Of a DNA stretch of 64,000 nucleotides, positions 25,547-38,410 are shown piece after piece (position 1 is the stretch's first letter; each line of letters begins with the position of its first letter). The notes under the pieces are model-generated. The model was not told where the DNA came from and made no database searches. It was given only the letters and a program-made list of their open reading frames with translations. The position numbers and the translations under genes were made by a program. The stretch comes from Chamaea fasciata (lineage: Eukaryota > Chordata > Aves > Passeriformes > Sylviidae): positions 85,524,087 through 85,588,086 of the forward strand of contig JARCOQ010000002.1 of assembly GCA_029207755.1 (NCBI GenBank). Direction: 5' to 3'.

Positions 25547-26042
25547 ATCACAGAATCACAGCCAGCCCTCTGATCATCATGGTCTTCCTCTGGACTTGTT
25601 TCAACAGGCCTGTGTGCTTCCTGTGCTGGGGACCCCAGAGCTGGGTGCAGGGTTCCAGGGGAGGTCTCACCAGGGTGGAGGGGCAGAATCTCCTCCCCTG
25701 CCCCGCTGCTCACAGTGCTTTGGATGCAGCCCAGGATACAGTTGGCTTTCTGGGCTGCAAGCTCACATTGCCGGGTCACGCTGAACTTCTTGCCGACCAA
25801 CACCCTCAAGTCCTTCTCAGGGCTGCTGCCAATCCATTCATCCCTCCACCTGTAGTTGTGCTTGGGATTGCCCTGAGCCAAGTTTGCACAGGCTCACCTC
25901 TCAAGCCAGTCAAGGTTCTTTTGGATGGTATCCCTTCCCTCCAGCACATTGCTGCCAGGACATAGCTTGGTGTTGTCAGCAAACTTTTTGAGGGTACGCT
26001 CAATCCCACTGCCCATGTCACCAACAAAAAAATTAAACAGAT
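25547..26042 (-). mobile_element. CR1 LINE copy 2, internally deleted, minus strand
   Basis: The low-coordinate end has AATCACAGAATCACAG, the reverse complement of a CR1 octamer tail. Immediately after it comes the late part of the coding region (TCCTCTGGACTTG..., then GTGCTGGGGACCCCAGAGCTG). The usual ~300-400 bp of C-terminal and 3' UTR sequence between these parts is missing. The rest, to about 26042, is the RT region of ORF2. Tail plus deleted middle suggests a deletion within the element after or during insertion, not simple 5' truncation. Confidence 0.9.
25560..26042 (-). pseudogene. CR1 ORF2 reverse transcriptase remnant
   Basis: On the minus strand the frame reads ...LFNFFVGDMGSGIERTL..., then FADNTKL, ...LDWLER, a TGA stop (25894-25896), and in the same frame ACANLAQGNPKHNYR and ...RDEWIGSSPEKDLRVL, CELAAQKANCILGCIQS. 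This is the order seen in avian CR1 ORF2. The RT catalytic box, FADD in CR1, reads FADN, so one catalytic aspartate is lost. About 15 codons expected before GNPKH are absent, and after EEILPL the frame shifts. It is a dead fragment of a LINE protein that copied CR1 RNA into DNA. Confidence 0.88.
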
Positions 26043-29000
26043 GTCTCAGCTGAGAATAGTCTAGAATAGTCTGCAATAATCTGCATTCTGCATGCATGCA
26101 CATTACCAGGCAGTCTTGTATAGCACTTCACAATCTAGATATGTATTGGTATATATAACTTTAAAAACAAGAATATAGCTACAGTTCTATATGGGAAACA
26201 CTATATATTTTTAGGAAGGATAACAAAGAGTATATTGTGCAGCACAAAGTGTTGGAAGCATTTTAGGTAGGCAGAATACAACTCCCCCTGAAAGTTAGAG
26301 TACCAAGAGAAACAAGGGAAGTCCTAAACAAACTTAACACACACACACACAAACACAAATACACACACACTCCTAAAAATGGATTTTCTGAAAACAAACA
26401 CAAGGCCTGTCAACAAGATCTCAGCTTTTCAAACTCAAGCCTGCAGACATCAAGCTTTCTCAGGCTCAGTCCTTCACAAGATAGGAGTCAGGGCACAGTG
26501 AATCCTGGAGCAGTATTCCCAGGGCTTTCACTCACAGCAGCTGGGCCCAGCCAAGGGCAGGAGGTTTGCACGAACTCCGTAAGAGCTCTCCAAACAGCAG
26601 TCTGCCACTGATGCCCGGAAATACCTCTGCCACATTAGGAGACAAAAAGTAGCCAAATGTTTCTGTCTGCTCATCTATTACCTGCATACAGTCATGTAAA
26701 GCCTGCATATGGTGTTACAAAATGTTCTCATCATTTATTTGCCCACAAAATATGAAACAGCTAAAATCTATGGAATATATCAGTGGCTGATGAGCAATTT
26801 CTTCAGAAATAAAAATAATAGCTGAATTTGGGATCTCATGTTCCAGATGATTAGCACCACCTCAAAAAACTGTACAAAATGCCATAGAATTAGAGGTAAG
26901 AAAATACTTTTTCTTGCACATTGATACGTATCTGCTTTAGTGTCAGCTGGATTTCTTGAAAGGCAGAGAGGATGGCTTTGGAAAGGGGAAGGAAAACAAC
27001 ATCTAACGTTCTCACATCCTATCATAATGACCAAAGAAATGTATGTCATCTGTATGTCATCTTAAGTTAACTGAGTAACAAGTGCACTCTCCCAGCAAGG
27101 CAAACAAAATCTTTGACTTGTTTCACTCTTAAGGTCAGATATCACTGCTGCTGAGCAGATCTACTACAGGGAGAGTGGAAGAGGGAATGTAGGTGAAAAG
27201 ATGGTTTGTGCTCAATAGGGGTCTAAAATCTAATACTTGATACAAAAGCAGTGCATCTTCTGAGACAAACCATAAAAATACAATTATTATAATAGTGTAT
27301 AATTTACCAAAATATTTTGACATTTTTCCAGAGATGGTCTCTTTTCTGGTATTTTCATACTTTTGACTCCAGAGTATAGGCATGTATAAGCATGGAAGAA
27401 GACAAGACAGCAAGGAATTATTTACTGATTACGGAGTGGATGGGCTTGAAGTTTCAAACATCAGCATTCCTATTTCACCCTCATCCTTCCAGAGGAGGAA
27501 GAAGAAGACATAAAATAGAGTGTTCTCAACTCATAGAGATTCCTAATTCAGGGCATTAATGCCATAAATTTCTTCCCCTTGCTCTTTTGACTCACTGCCA
27601 TATCCTGGTAAGCCCAGGTCAGCCATGCTCACCTCACATTTACTTTGCTGGGGTGGTAAAGGTTACACAAGTCAATTTTTTTTCCCATTTCTAATAGAAA
27701 TGAATCCAAACTCAGCCAACTTGTATACAGCTCCAGGCAATATAAACATGGCTGGTTAGAATCATTTATATAGTATGAGCCTTTGTACTCCATACTTCAT
27801 GGAAGTTAATAAGTAGGTGTCAAACTCTGAATTAAAATTCCCAGAAGAGGACACAGCACAAAGGACAATAAAAATGATTTTTAAATAATCATAGGGATAA
27901 ATAGCATCCACTTCTGACAAATGTAAGTGCTGGCATAAAATGTTATTAGGCTACAGAGATTTTCTTTTGTTCAGGAAGTATGTTTTATTCTCCAGCAGTG
28001 TCATTCATCATCCTAATGAGCCCTCAAAATGTAAATTAAATAGCAAAGACTGATTCATTCAAAAACATCTTTGTGCTGTGTGTTAAACCTTTTTCCTACT
28101 TTTATCCTCATATATTGGTCCATTCTTTCATTGCAAAATAACCCCTCAGCTCTTGTATGCTTTAATGACCAAGTTCAAGCAAAGCATATTTTCAGTAAAC
28201 ACTGTTTATTCATTGCTGCTTTTGGTACAGTAATTAAAAGAAAGAAAATCAAAACAAAACAAGCAATCCCCCCCCCCCCCAAAATAAAACAACCAAAAAA
28301 AAAAAAAAAAAGAAAACAAAGCACAACACCTCATTTTAAAATGTTGTGCTCCTTAATTTATATTTGATCCAGAAAATCTCAGAAATCTGTGTGCGCATGT
28401 GGTTTTTGTTTTATCCAGCGCCACTTAGTACAGGGAAACCCTCAATGGAAAAGGATAAGTAGAAATTTCAAACAGCTCTAATTTACTGAACCAAATACAT
28501 TAACAACTAAGCAAACACTGTATTTTTGCTAATGGCAGAAAAAAAGAAAAGAATCCAGGGTCATGAGATAAATTAGTTCAGATTTCTTGTTATCTGTTGA
28601 TATGGACATTACACATTCTTACCAGGAATGCAGAAAAGAGGTTTCATACTTGACCTGAATTTATGCATGAGCACGCACACAACAAGAGCGACAAGGAACA
28701 GGGCTTCTCTGGAGTCAATCCAAACAAAAATATAACAGGAATGAAAAAACCACAGCAAAAGCATGCCTGGTTTTGGTATGAAGTCTTCAGTTATCTTGTT
28801 CTCTGTCCCTTCCCTTCTCTTTCTGTTCCTCTAATGCTTCTGAAAATCATCTTCAGCTTAATTTGGGTGTACAAAACGCAGATGAAAATATTGATAGAGA
28901 GTGCAAAGTTTGCCTGATGACAAGAATTCTGTTATTAAACTGCATATGTAAGATTTAAAACCCACAGTCTTCAGGATAAATTACATCAAATCTCAGCATT

Positions 29001-30197
29001 CAGTGACATTATGCTTTTATGAGGTTGAAATGTTGGAGCCAGACACGAGGGGTTACAATGAAACCATCCAGCTGTGAATGAGGTAAGTACATGTATGGTG
29101 TCTTGCTGCCAGGGATCCAAAATATGGCCCTAGACCAATACCCCTTTTATTGCAAACCCAAAGAGAGATAAGTGATGCATTGGCCTAATTGAGTTAAGAG
29201 AGCTTAGAGACAGGGTTAAGTGTTACAACTTTTAGCTAGAATATCTTTGATGACAGGTGACCTTTTGAAGGGTTTCTTCTGAAAAAGTTAAAATGGTGAT
29301 TTATGAAAGTTCAGCAAAGGCCCATACTGCAACTGTTAAAGAGACCATACATGTAATTAGGTTAAACTTCACTAAGCAGAAAGAAGAATAAAAAAAGATC
29401 AGTATTATGGCATGAAATATTATCACTTAAGAAAATTAAGCATCATGAACCCTAGCTGAGAGAGCTTAATAAACCATCTATCATTTCTCTTTGAGTGCTG
29501 ATTCAGAAATCAGACTGGCATTCACAAATGCAGTGATTGATTAAAATAAATGCATACAGTATAGTAATTTATAAATGAAGACAGTAATTTACAAATTAAG
29601 TAAAGGCTTTATGCCTGCAGAATAAGCTGCTGAAGCTGAAAATATATTTGAAGATACTTCAAACATACTCAACATGTCGCAAAGAGTCGCATGAAGCAGC
29701 AGCTGAGTTTATACTTTGCTCAACTAATCTTCAAACTCAAGAGTACCTACTAGATGAAAAGCCTCCCTTTCACATCCTTGTGCACGAATGATACACCTAG
29801 GTACACTGCCTGTATTTTTACCTACTATCCTCTTCATGGAGACTGATGTATTTAAGTCCCCATTACCTCATTTTTTTAGACTACAGTCAAAACACCGATC
29901 CTTGGATCCTATATACTGTATCAAAATAGTCTTTCCAGCCAGCAGTCCAAAACTGAAGCACAAAGTTGTAGAGACTCCAGAAAAATCTTTGTTAGACTTT
30001 AGTACACCTGAGAAGCCAGAAAAGAGAAAATAAAAAATAAAAACTCATTACTCTGACTCTCTATCAGCCAGAAAACAGTGCATTTCAATATGGTATTATA
30101 AGAATACTGTAGATGCACTATTTTAAAGCTAATCTACAATACCATAATTTAATGGCATACTTAGAAAAGAACAGGATGTAACCGATTTTTGCTCTTC
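26043..30197. other. 4.2-kb non-coding stretch with a (CA)n microsatellite
   Basis: A (CA)n microsatellite with interruptions lies at 26335-26371. Near 29563-29602 a 20-bp unit around AGTAATTTA is duplicated imperfectly in tandem. 27.9-28.1 and 29.1-29.7 kb are AT-rich and unique-looking, so they could hold conserved elements, but no signal stands out. No coding frame is convincing. Confidence 0.5.
28268..28311. repeat. C13 run and A17 run 14 bp apart
   Basis: An uninterrupted run of 13 C (28268-28280) is followed by AAAATAAAACAACC and 17 A (28295-28311). Such runs are length-unstable and prone to assembly error. The plus frame that crosses them (28071-28367) is a chance frame. Confidence 0.9.
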
Positions 30198-30618
30198 TTC
30201 CTTTCCTTTCCTTTCCTTTCCTTTCCTTTCCTTTCCTTTCCTTTCCTTTCCTTTCCTTTCCTTTCCTTTCCTTTCCTTTCCTTTCCTTTCCTTTCCTTTC
30301 CTTTCCTTTCCTTTCCTTTCCTTTCCTTTCCTTTCCTTTCCTTTCCTTTCCTTTCCTTTCCTTTCCTTTCCTTGCCTTGCCTTGCCTTGCCTTGCCTTGC
30401 CTTGCCTTGCCTTGCCTTGCCTTGCCTTGCCTTGCCTTGCCTTGCCTTGCCTTGCCTTGCCTTGCCTTGCCTTGCCTTGCCTTGCCTTGCCTTGCCTTGC
30501 CTTCCCCTTCCCTTCCCCTTCCCCTTCCCCTTCCCCTTCCCCTTCCCCCTCCCCCTCCCCCTCCCCCTTCCCCCTCCCCCTCCCCCTCCCCCTCCCCCTC
30601 CCCCTCCCCCTCCCCCTT
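30198..30618. repeat. Segmented pentamer/hexamer satellite, C/T-rich plus strand
   Basis: The tract has ordered blocks: 34 perfect CTTTC units (30201-30370), then 26 perfect CTTGC units (30371-30500), then about 45 bp of mixed CCCTTC/CCCCTT units, then CCCCCT units to about 30618. The switch from CTTTC to CTTGC is abrupt and each block is essentially error-free. Apart from the G of the second block the plus strand is all pyrimidine. The minus strand of the last block is a series of G5 runs, a sequence type known to form G-quadruplexes, and the first block could form triplex DNA. Stop-free frames cross it on both strands because the units lack stop codons; they are not genes. Exact copy numbers may be affected by assembly. 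Confidence 0.97.
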
Positions 30619-33600
30619 TATTAATTTGATTTTTAAAATATAACAGTAATAGCAACAAAGGGAAAGTTAATAGAACTGATCTGCCCTTGAGGCTTGCTCC
30701 CAAAGATCCTGGCTTTCTTCAGTATCACTGGAGCCTCAATGCTTCCTGCAGCAGATGGAGAGGCTACAGGAAAGTTAGCCACTGGTGCTGCACAGAATTT
30801 AAAATCTCTGCTCTTCCTTGGCACCTGCAGCCATTTAAAACATACCCTAAAATAAGTGCTGTCATTTCAGGCCCAGGTATGGTCCTGACAAAGAGTGGAC
30901 TGGTATGCAGGATTCATCTTGTTGGCAATGATTACAATGTTGACGACAATGATGGAAGCGAGATAGATCAAAACACAAAGGAAGTAGCAGAATTAAGCTT
31001 ATCTGTGGAAATCCTTCCATATTCTCTGAGCTCATGCATCCTGTTCCTCGGCTGCTTTCATTTGCTGCTGCTTGTTACATGGGAGCTGTTTGTAAGTCTG
31101 GGTCTGGCAGCATTAGCCATGGCTCCTCCATTTCACTTGAGGGTTTTCTAGACCATACAGACTCCAAAAATGACTATTACAAAGGGAATTGGGCAGAAAA
31201 GAGAAGGAGTGAGAAGGAAAAAATCCTTTATATAGTGTGTTTAGCAGTTTTTGCTGTCCCAGAAGTCACAAACCTCCTCCGAATATCCTTGTAGAGCACA
31301 AAGGAGTTAGAAACAAAACCCATCAGGAAAGAGGAAAATGTGAATGCTGAAGAAGAAATAGATTTGGAGAGTGCTGAAGGATGCAAATGAACACTGAATA
31401 TGTCAAATGACCCTTTTTTCCTTACTACAGCTGACATTGTACTCTCCACACTTTTCCATCCTATACTTGCATGTTTTGAAATGAGTGCTCACAGAATCAA
31501 AAACTTGGATTCTGCTTCAAGTACCATGCATGTAATTAATTCAGTGATAAATTACACCTGATAATATATTCATTGAAATAATTTTAATATGCTTTCTGTC
31601 TATACATGCCATTTTCACTGTATCTACACTTTATTGAAGATTTTCCATAGGTGGAGTAATTGTATGAATGCATATATGCACAGTAATGTTTGTAAGAATC
31701 CGCAAATACGTGTCTAATGATTCTTAGTTCAGCTAAAAAGGAAAAATGCTGTATTATTTGAGAAATAGTTCATGAGCATATAATGAAACATCAAATAACA
31801 CCGCATGGGAAGAAAATTAAGATTGTCATTAAGATTGCTATTGCCAAAATTGAGCTGCTCCTCAGTTCTGAGCTCAATTTTAAGGACTTCATTTTCAAGT
31901 AATTTTGTTCAAAACAGATAAGTAAGCAGAAGGCAAGAAGGTTCTGTCCCCCAAATAAGAAGCAGGTTCTGTCCCCAAAATATTTTGCCATTACAATGGA
32001 CTCAAGAAACACCACACATAAAAAGGAACAAAACATATCTGAGGACTGAGTGGGCTGGGGAATGGCTTGGATTTGTCAGCTTTTCTAGAGTTTACTTTTA
32101 ATAAATAAACATCTCAGTGGATGCTACAGGCTAGATGAATTCCCTGGAGATCTTGAATAAGGAAAAAGTGTGACCTTGAGTGTCATTTCACCAGAGCTCC
32201 ATTGTAACAGTGACAGGTAGAAGGACAGGAGACACAGTGTCCCCACTGGAGCAGGGAATTCAGCTCACTGGGGATGAGTGAAGAAGAGAACAGGAACAAG
32301 CTTCTCCGTGGCTTTGAGGGGGAAAAGAAGAAAAGGAACTTTGATCTGGTAGATAAGAAATGGGCTGAAGTTGCTGGTGGTCTTTGTGAGGGGGGTTTGC
32401 AACAGCAGAAAGACCCTGTGATGAACCAGGAGATGAGACACACCAAACCAAGATACTGGCAGGGCTGGATGTGCTCTTTGAAGGCGTGACCCTCATAAAG
32501 CATGAATCAAAGAGAAGCATTACCTTGGCTTGCTCTCAGGTGCACAGGATGAGAGGAAGGGAAGAGTCAGATTGGTGCTGCACTACCTCCAGCTGAAGCA
32601 CATCAGAAACCCATTTCTTTTCCTGGCTGATTTGCACTTACTACCTGATTGCCCAGGTTTTTGCAAAGCAGTTACATGATTTGATAAAAAAATAGTTTTG
32701 CCACAGAGCCATTAGCAAACTGAGTCTCCAATATCTCCACCCCTGTTGAGCGACAGGTCATTCATTGGGAAAATGCATTTTCTCCCAGACATGACAGTAC
32801 AGGTGGCAGAATCTGGCCCTTGGTAACATAACACTGATAAAAGCAGAGACTTTGTAACTTTGGCTGCAACCCAGTTCTACAGTCATGCTCATATGTTCGT
32901 GCATTTCATTAAAGGTGATGCATGAAATCACTTAGTGTGCTTGACTCCTTTAAATACCTTGATAGAGAGTTAAGTAAATTATGAGTTGTTTCTCTACATA
33001 AGCAAGAGCCATATCTGAATATACAGACTCATGTGGCATTAAATTCGTATGTATGCAATTAAGAATCATTGTTTTTACAAAATTAATTACGTGACTCTTG
33101 TACTAAATATTTTGTATGAAAAACAGGCAAGAGAATAAACACAATGATATCAAATAGCCCACTGCCTGAAGGCTGTAAAAAACAATCTATACAGAGACTT
33201 TTAAAAATACAGGCAGTATTTCTGATAAAATTATGTGCCAGTTCAAGGGCCACTTTTCTTCTTCAGCGCACACAGTCAAGTCTTCTGGAATTCATGACCA
33301 CTCAAAGCCTTTAATGAAACTTGAGCACATTAGTCGGAATAACCTAATCGCTCTGTCTTTGAAGATAAACTCTGCTTTTCTTGCTCATTCTCACATACAC
33401 AGAAATGCAGAGACACTAGAAGTGTCATCATCATGTAAGACACTTGCTATTAAATCTATTTTCAGTACAAGGCTGACCAGAGGTATGTTTCAGGAATCTT
33501 TCTCTTTGTCTGCTCTAATCCATCAGAATCCTTTCAGGTAAAACTACCACATTTATACATCAAAACTGTATTTTTTAAGTAAGGCTGTCACTTTTAAAGG

Positions 33601-36600
33601 CATGCATCTTTTCAGGAAAATGTCAGGGATGTTATACTTGGGTGTCCTTCTGCCCGAGAGGCCAACAGAGCCTGAACAATGAAGCAAACAAGACAGCTAA
33701 TCAATAGCAGTCACAGCACTATTTTTTATCCTCCAACATCTTCATTTTCAAGTTGGTACACATCATTACAATAGGAAAACGGGACAGTCAATCTCCATTA
33801 AGTTCAAGCACTGCATGAAAGAATTAATTTGGCTGCCTTAAAAATGATGATACAACTGCATGCCCTTAAACCTTTCAAATTTATACTAAATTTATAGAAA
33901 ATACTTGGATAGGCAGATTGGCTAGATATGAAGGCAGGGGGATATTGACTTGTTTTTTTCCCATTGGCACCATGTACTTCTCACAGTGATGATTTCTCTG
34001 AGCACTGGAATATATCCTGTAAATTTTTTTTAAGGCTTTGGTATAAAGCAATTTCACAAGTACCTGTGTAACTAATCAGATTGAAGGTTCATGATGCCAA
34101 TTTCTCAGAAGTATGTCAGTGGCACGGAGTCTTGTTGCTAGCTCTAAAAAATATCCTTTAGATTTGGGATTTTCAAGAAGCCCAGGGATTTAGTTGTCCA
34201 TAAGCCATTCATATATGAGTGATGAGGTCAAAACTCCCTTTGGCTATTTTGACAAATCCATTTCAAGTAACTCCTCATTTTCACATTTAATTTGAGTTCA
34301 AAGCAATCAAAGTTATGATTCTCCCCCTCCTCCACACTGAGTGCTTTCAATATCTGGCACTGAACACTGGCCTTATGTCATTTGCACCTGTATGCATATA
34401 TGCATATGAATACACGTGCAAACACATACAGGCAAAACCACTGAAACGGGCTGGCATATGGCAGGAACCCTTGCTGGTGCTCCAAACACATATGCTAGCA
34501 CTTGCCACTGTGTGAGTGGGGTAGAAATGAAAAGCAGGCAGAGACTTCTAAGTCTCCCGCCCCACACATCTGTTAACATCCTTTTATTTCCTATATTTAA
34601 CGGAAAATTGCATAGACAACAACTTGGTCTAGTACAACCTTTCACACCTGACACACTAAACTGCAAGGGGAACATTCTTCACTCAGCCATCTTCAAAACC
34701 ATTTTGTGTCCTGGGCTATTTTGAAGTAAAACCGAGTAGTCTTACAGTTACTAATTGTAACTGTAATGATGTGGTGCTGCTTGGTCAGACATCGTGATTT
34801 TAACGGAAAGTGGAGAAATCCATTCAATTATAAATAGCACCATATTTCAGAATTTCAGCCAATTTTGAATCCATTGGTAAACAGATTTTTCCTTTTGTTT
34901 TGGGGAATTAAGCAATCAATACTCAGTCTGTAGGCATGGACCTTGTGAAACAAGACTTCAGAGAAACTGTGAGAAATGCTCCTGTCAGAAAATTTACTCT
35001 AGATCTGCAATGTATGCAGTAATTTCTGGTGGTACTTTATTTATAAATTCCAAAATATACTTGATCTTCAGCAGATTTGTAACTATGACATCAGAGATAT
35101 AAGACAAGCAAATAAGACAGAACTTACCAATTCTTTGGAGGAGCAGCACAGCAGGAAAGGCCTCTGGGAAAGAGTATTGCAACATTTGGAGAGAAAATCT
35201 CCATCGTGTAACAGCCATTCTGAACATTTTTCAGTCTATTTTCTCTCTTTTGTCCTCTGGCAAGTTTTTTCCTCAGTATTAGATTCAGCATAAAAATACT
35301 TGTAGGCTGACCTCATGTATTCTCTTGTTTATAGCTCCAGGACATTACAATCACTGTCCCAATATTTTTGAAACTTCTGAAAAGTTATCTGCTCCCAGAT
35401 CTTTCTTCAGTAAGTCAGTTAGTTCTCTTTTAGCTTTACAGCTTGAAATAGGCTGGTGGCTTTCTTGGGGCTTTTTTTTGTTTGTTTGTTCAATATTAAA
35501 AATCCCTGACTATGCAAAGAAGTGAAGGTCATTATTAACCTGTCATCTACATGAAGTTTATGCAATGACTAAGTTTAAAACCACACAGGTATTTTAGCTT
35601 TCATCTGGATCAGAACTTATACTTAAAACTTTTCTGGTTTTCATACAAATTCTGAAAATGTATTTTCAAAGTGTAATTACAGTGTCTTTTGAAGGGAAGT
35701 GATTTTCTGGTTTACACAGATGGAATGAAGCTATGGAATTCTCTTTCTGTGGAGAAAATTAATCTTTTGGCAGGTCTAAAGGAGGAAAAAATGTTCAGTG
35801 AGATAGTTCCCTCTGGATGATGTAATGATTATCAAGGGATGTAACTAGAAAGGAATGAAAACAACCATAGAAAATGCTGGGGGGGGGGGATAATATTAGA
35901 TGGGCTTGTTGAACACTTCAGTAGCAGGAGACAGTGAAAAGCCCTTGGAGAGAATTTTATTCACAGAAGACCTCTGCTTTACTGAGACTCACCAGGTACC
36001 TCCCAACCGATGGCTGGAGCTTGTCCTTGGTTTCCACGGCCCTGGGCCTACATCCCAAATATGTACAGGACTACAGTGCCTTTTCATTTTTGCCCTTAAT
36101 AGGAGTGTTGAAGAAAATTACACTTCCATCAAGGAACCATAAACAGATCCCATTAGTTCTCACTGGTGGCAGATTGTCTTTCTAAGTGATGCCAATGGAA
36201 AGCAGGACAGACTTGTTTGAGGTAAGGATTGAACAGAGTGACAGCTGAAGGAGTGACAAACCAAGTTAAAGCACTCGCTATCAGTTATTGTTTCGATGAA
36301 TTTTGATGAAGAATGTTCAAGATTCAAATCTAGATGTGGCCTCAAGAACATCAAGACAGTTCAGAAATGAGTACATTTATCCCAGCAAGAAAAGGAACTG
36401 TCAGGAAATAGTAACTTCAAACTATGGCTTGCTTTTCTGCCAGTTTCTACAAATCTTATTTCAGATCTCAAACATTCTGCTACTGGAAAAGGTCATTCTT
36501 CTTCCGAGATAACTTCCCTAAGGAGCTTTGCTCTTTTATGTAAACATGTAGATGCAGGCATCCCTTCTACACGCATTTCAAATTGACATTCAATTTTTTC

Positions 36601-37929
36601 TGCCCAGGCGAGTAACGTGGGTGATATTCAGCATTTGGCCAGCACACAAAACAGCGGGAAAGCTAATTCATACCTTGATTTTTCCACTTATCCCCTTCAC
36701 TCCACTTAGCCCCCTTATGCTCCAAAGGGACAGCAGAGTCACATGGAATCTTCCAAGCAGTGTAGTGCAGTCCAGCTTTGACAGATCTTGGGACAACTAT
36801 GCCACAACTCAGAGCACGTAAGCATGGTACGGCAAGGCTGATGTAGACCCCTGATGGCCTCCCCCTGTCCCCTTTTGTCCACCTAGGATGAACCTGCACT
36901 TCTTGGTGACTGCTAAATTTAGGCTTTCCTAACCATGTCCGCCCCAAACTAGTTAAGCCTCTCTTTCAAATCCTGATACAGCGGGTTCCTCTTCATTCAG
37001 CACAACTGAGAAAATGAGTTGCTCTCTGCTATACTGTTCAAACACTGTTTCAGTGAGATTTCCCAGACTGGAAACTCCAATTGCCCTCAGGAACTCCCTC
37101 AAATCTTACCTTTTTCATCCAATTTTTCTATTTTAAAAGCTTCCAGGGTAAGAGAGAAAATTTTCTTCCATACACGTGCATAAATCCTGTTAATGCTTAC
37201 AGGAATTAGATCTGTTTATTGGATGAAATATGTAACCTGTTGTGCACTCTTTTATTTTCTTTTAGGTCACTCATCTCTTTCACCCTTGTATCAAAATAAT
37301 TGGTAGCATGAATGCCTCAGAAACATCTTTGCTGTCACACAAAGTGGATGTCAACAGTATCAGTGTAAAAAAAATTACATGTTATGCTCTTTCAAATGCA
37401 GAGATAGCATGAAAAAGAACACACAGTGATGTGCTATGCATCATTTAAAACCAGATACAGTCTTCTGCAAAGATTGTTGTCACTGACAATGTTAGATGTG
37501 TGGTTTTTTTCCCCTTTTGCTTTTTATAGCATTTAAACTCAAGGCTTTTTGGTTTTGCTTTGCAGGTTTTGGGGTTTTTTTGAAAGAAAGGTCACTTACT
37601 TAGCAACAGATAAATAAAAATTCAAGCATCCCCAGAAAAATCAATAAAGGTACTAAAAATCTAAGTTGATAATAAATTTTTGTTCCCCCTTCACATAGCT
37701 CAGGAATGTCAGTATTTACTGGAACCACTGTAATATCAGATATTTCAGAAGAGTATTGATTTTGCCAGTGAAGTGTGACTAAAGGGATAAATAAACTGCT
37801 CTTGGGGTCAATCGATTCATTTATCTTTGCTGTTATTTTATAAGAAGTCAAAGCAGCATAAACTTTGATAAATAAATGTTATCATGAAGAAATACTATCC
37901 ATATGAAGATTTTGAGAACAATGGGAATG
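30619..37929. other. 7.3-kb non-coding stretch, no gene seen
   Basis: A 154-codon plus frame at 30687-31151 has no family signature. A short tandem duplication around AGGTTCTGTCCCC lies at 31939-31982. A run of 11 G is at 35879-35889. The segment 35700-35850 faintly resembles the 3' part of an old CR1-type element (ATGGAATTC..., then a GGTCTAAAGGA region) but is too diverged to call. No RNA gene was recognised. Confidence 0.5.
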
Positions 37930-38410
37930 TATTTAGACTGCCGGCATTGAGCTGAAAAATCAGGATTATATTTATGCTACTTTAAGTATTAACAAGGAGG
38001 ACAAAATACGACTTTGCACCATTGATGCACAATGCCTTGATTGCAATTCTGAATGTCACTTGGTGAATTAGGACGAGCATTACCGTATATAAAGTAGAAT
38101 ATACCACAAGATAGGAAATGCATGAAAGAAAAGAAATGGGAGAAGAGCCTTTATTTTTCTATTTGCAATGAATTTGTATCACAGTTGTACTGATGCATTC
38201 TGCTTTTTTAAAAAAATGACATGTGGTAACAGCCAATATATTCAAGTGGATAAGTAATGAGAATGCTCTGAAGTGACTATATGCAGCTTTAATTGAAAGC
38301 AGGATAATAGGTACTTCAAGAAGTCACAAGGATATTATACAAATTACAGTGCAAAAGTCATGCAGAGCCCACTACATTGTGATTATGATGTGAATTTAAG
38401 GTGGTAAGAG
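37930..38410. promoter_or_regulatory. Weak candidate conserved block C
   Basis: Unique AT-rich sequence free of repeats and of long frames, with many TAAT/ATTA-type and octamer-like words (such as TATTTGCAATG near 38160 and GCTTTAATTGAAAGC near 38286, a palindrome-like site around TTAATT). The texture resembles vertebrate conserved enhancers but is less distinctive than in the blocks at 18.4 and 19.2 kb. Entirely inference; conservation is untested. Confidence 0.2.

Noticed and set aside
30161..30703. Long open frames on both strands (up to 180 codons) through the satellite
   Set aside because: Pentamer and hexamer units without stop codons produce open frames automatically; the products are simple repeats.
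30687..31151. 154-codon plus frame with a hydrophobic C-terminal stretch
   Set aside because: No family similarity and overlapping frames; the hydrophobic stretch alone is not evidence.
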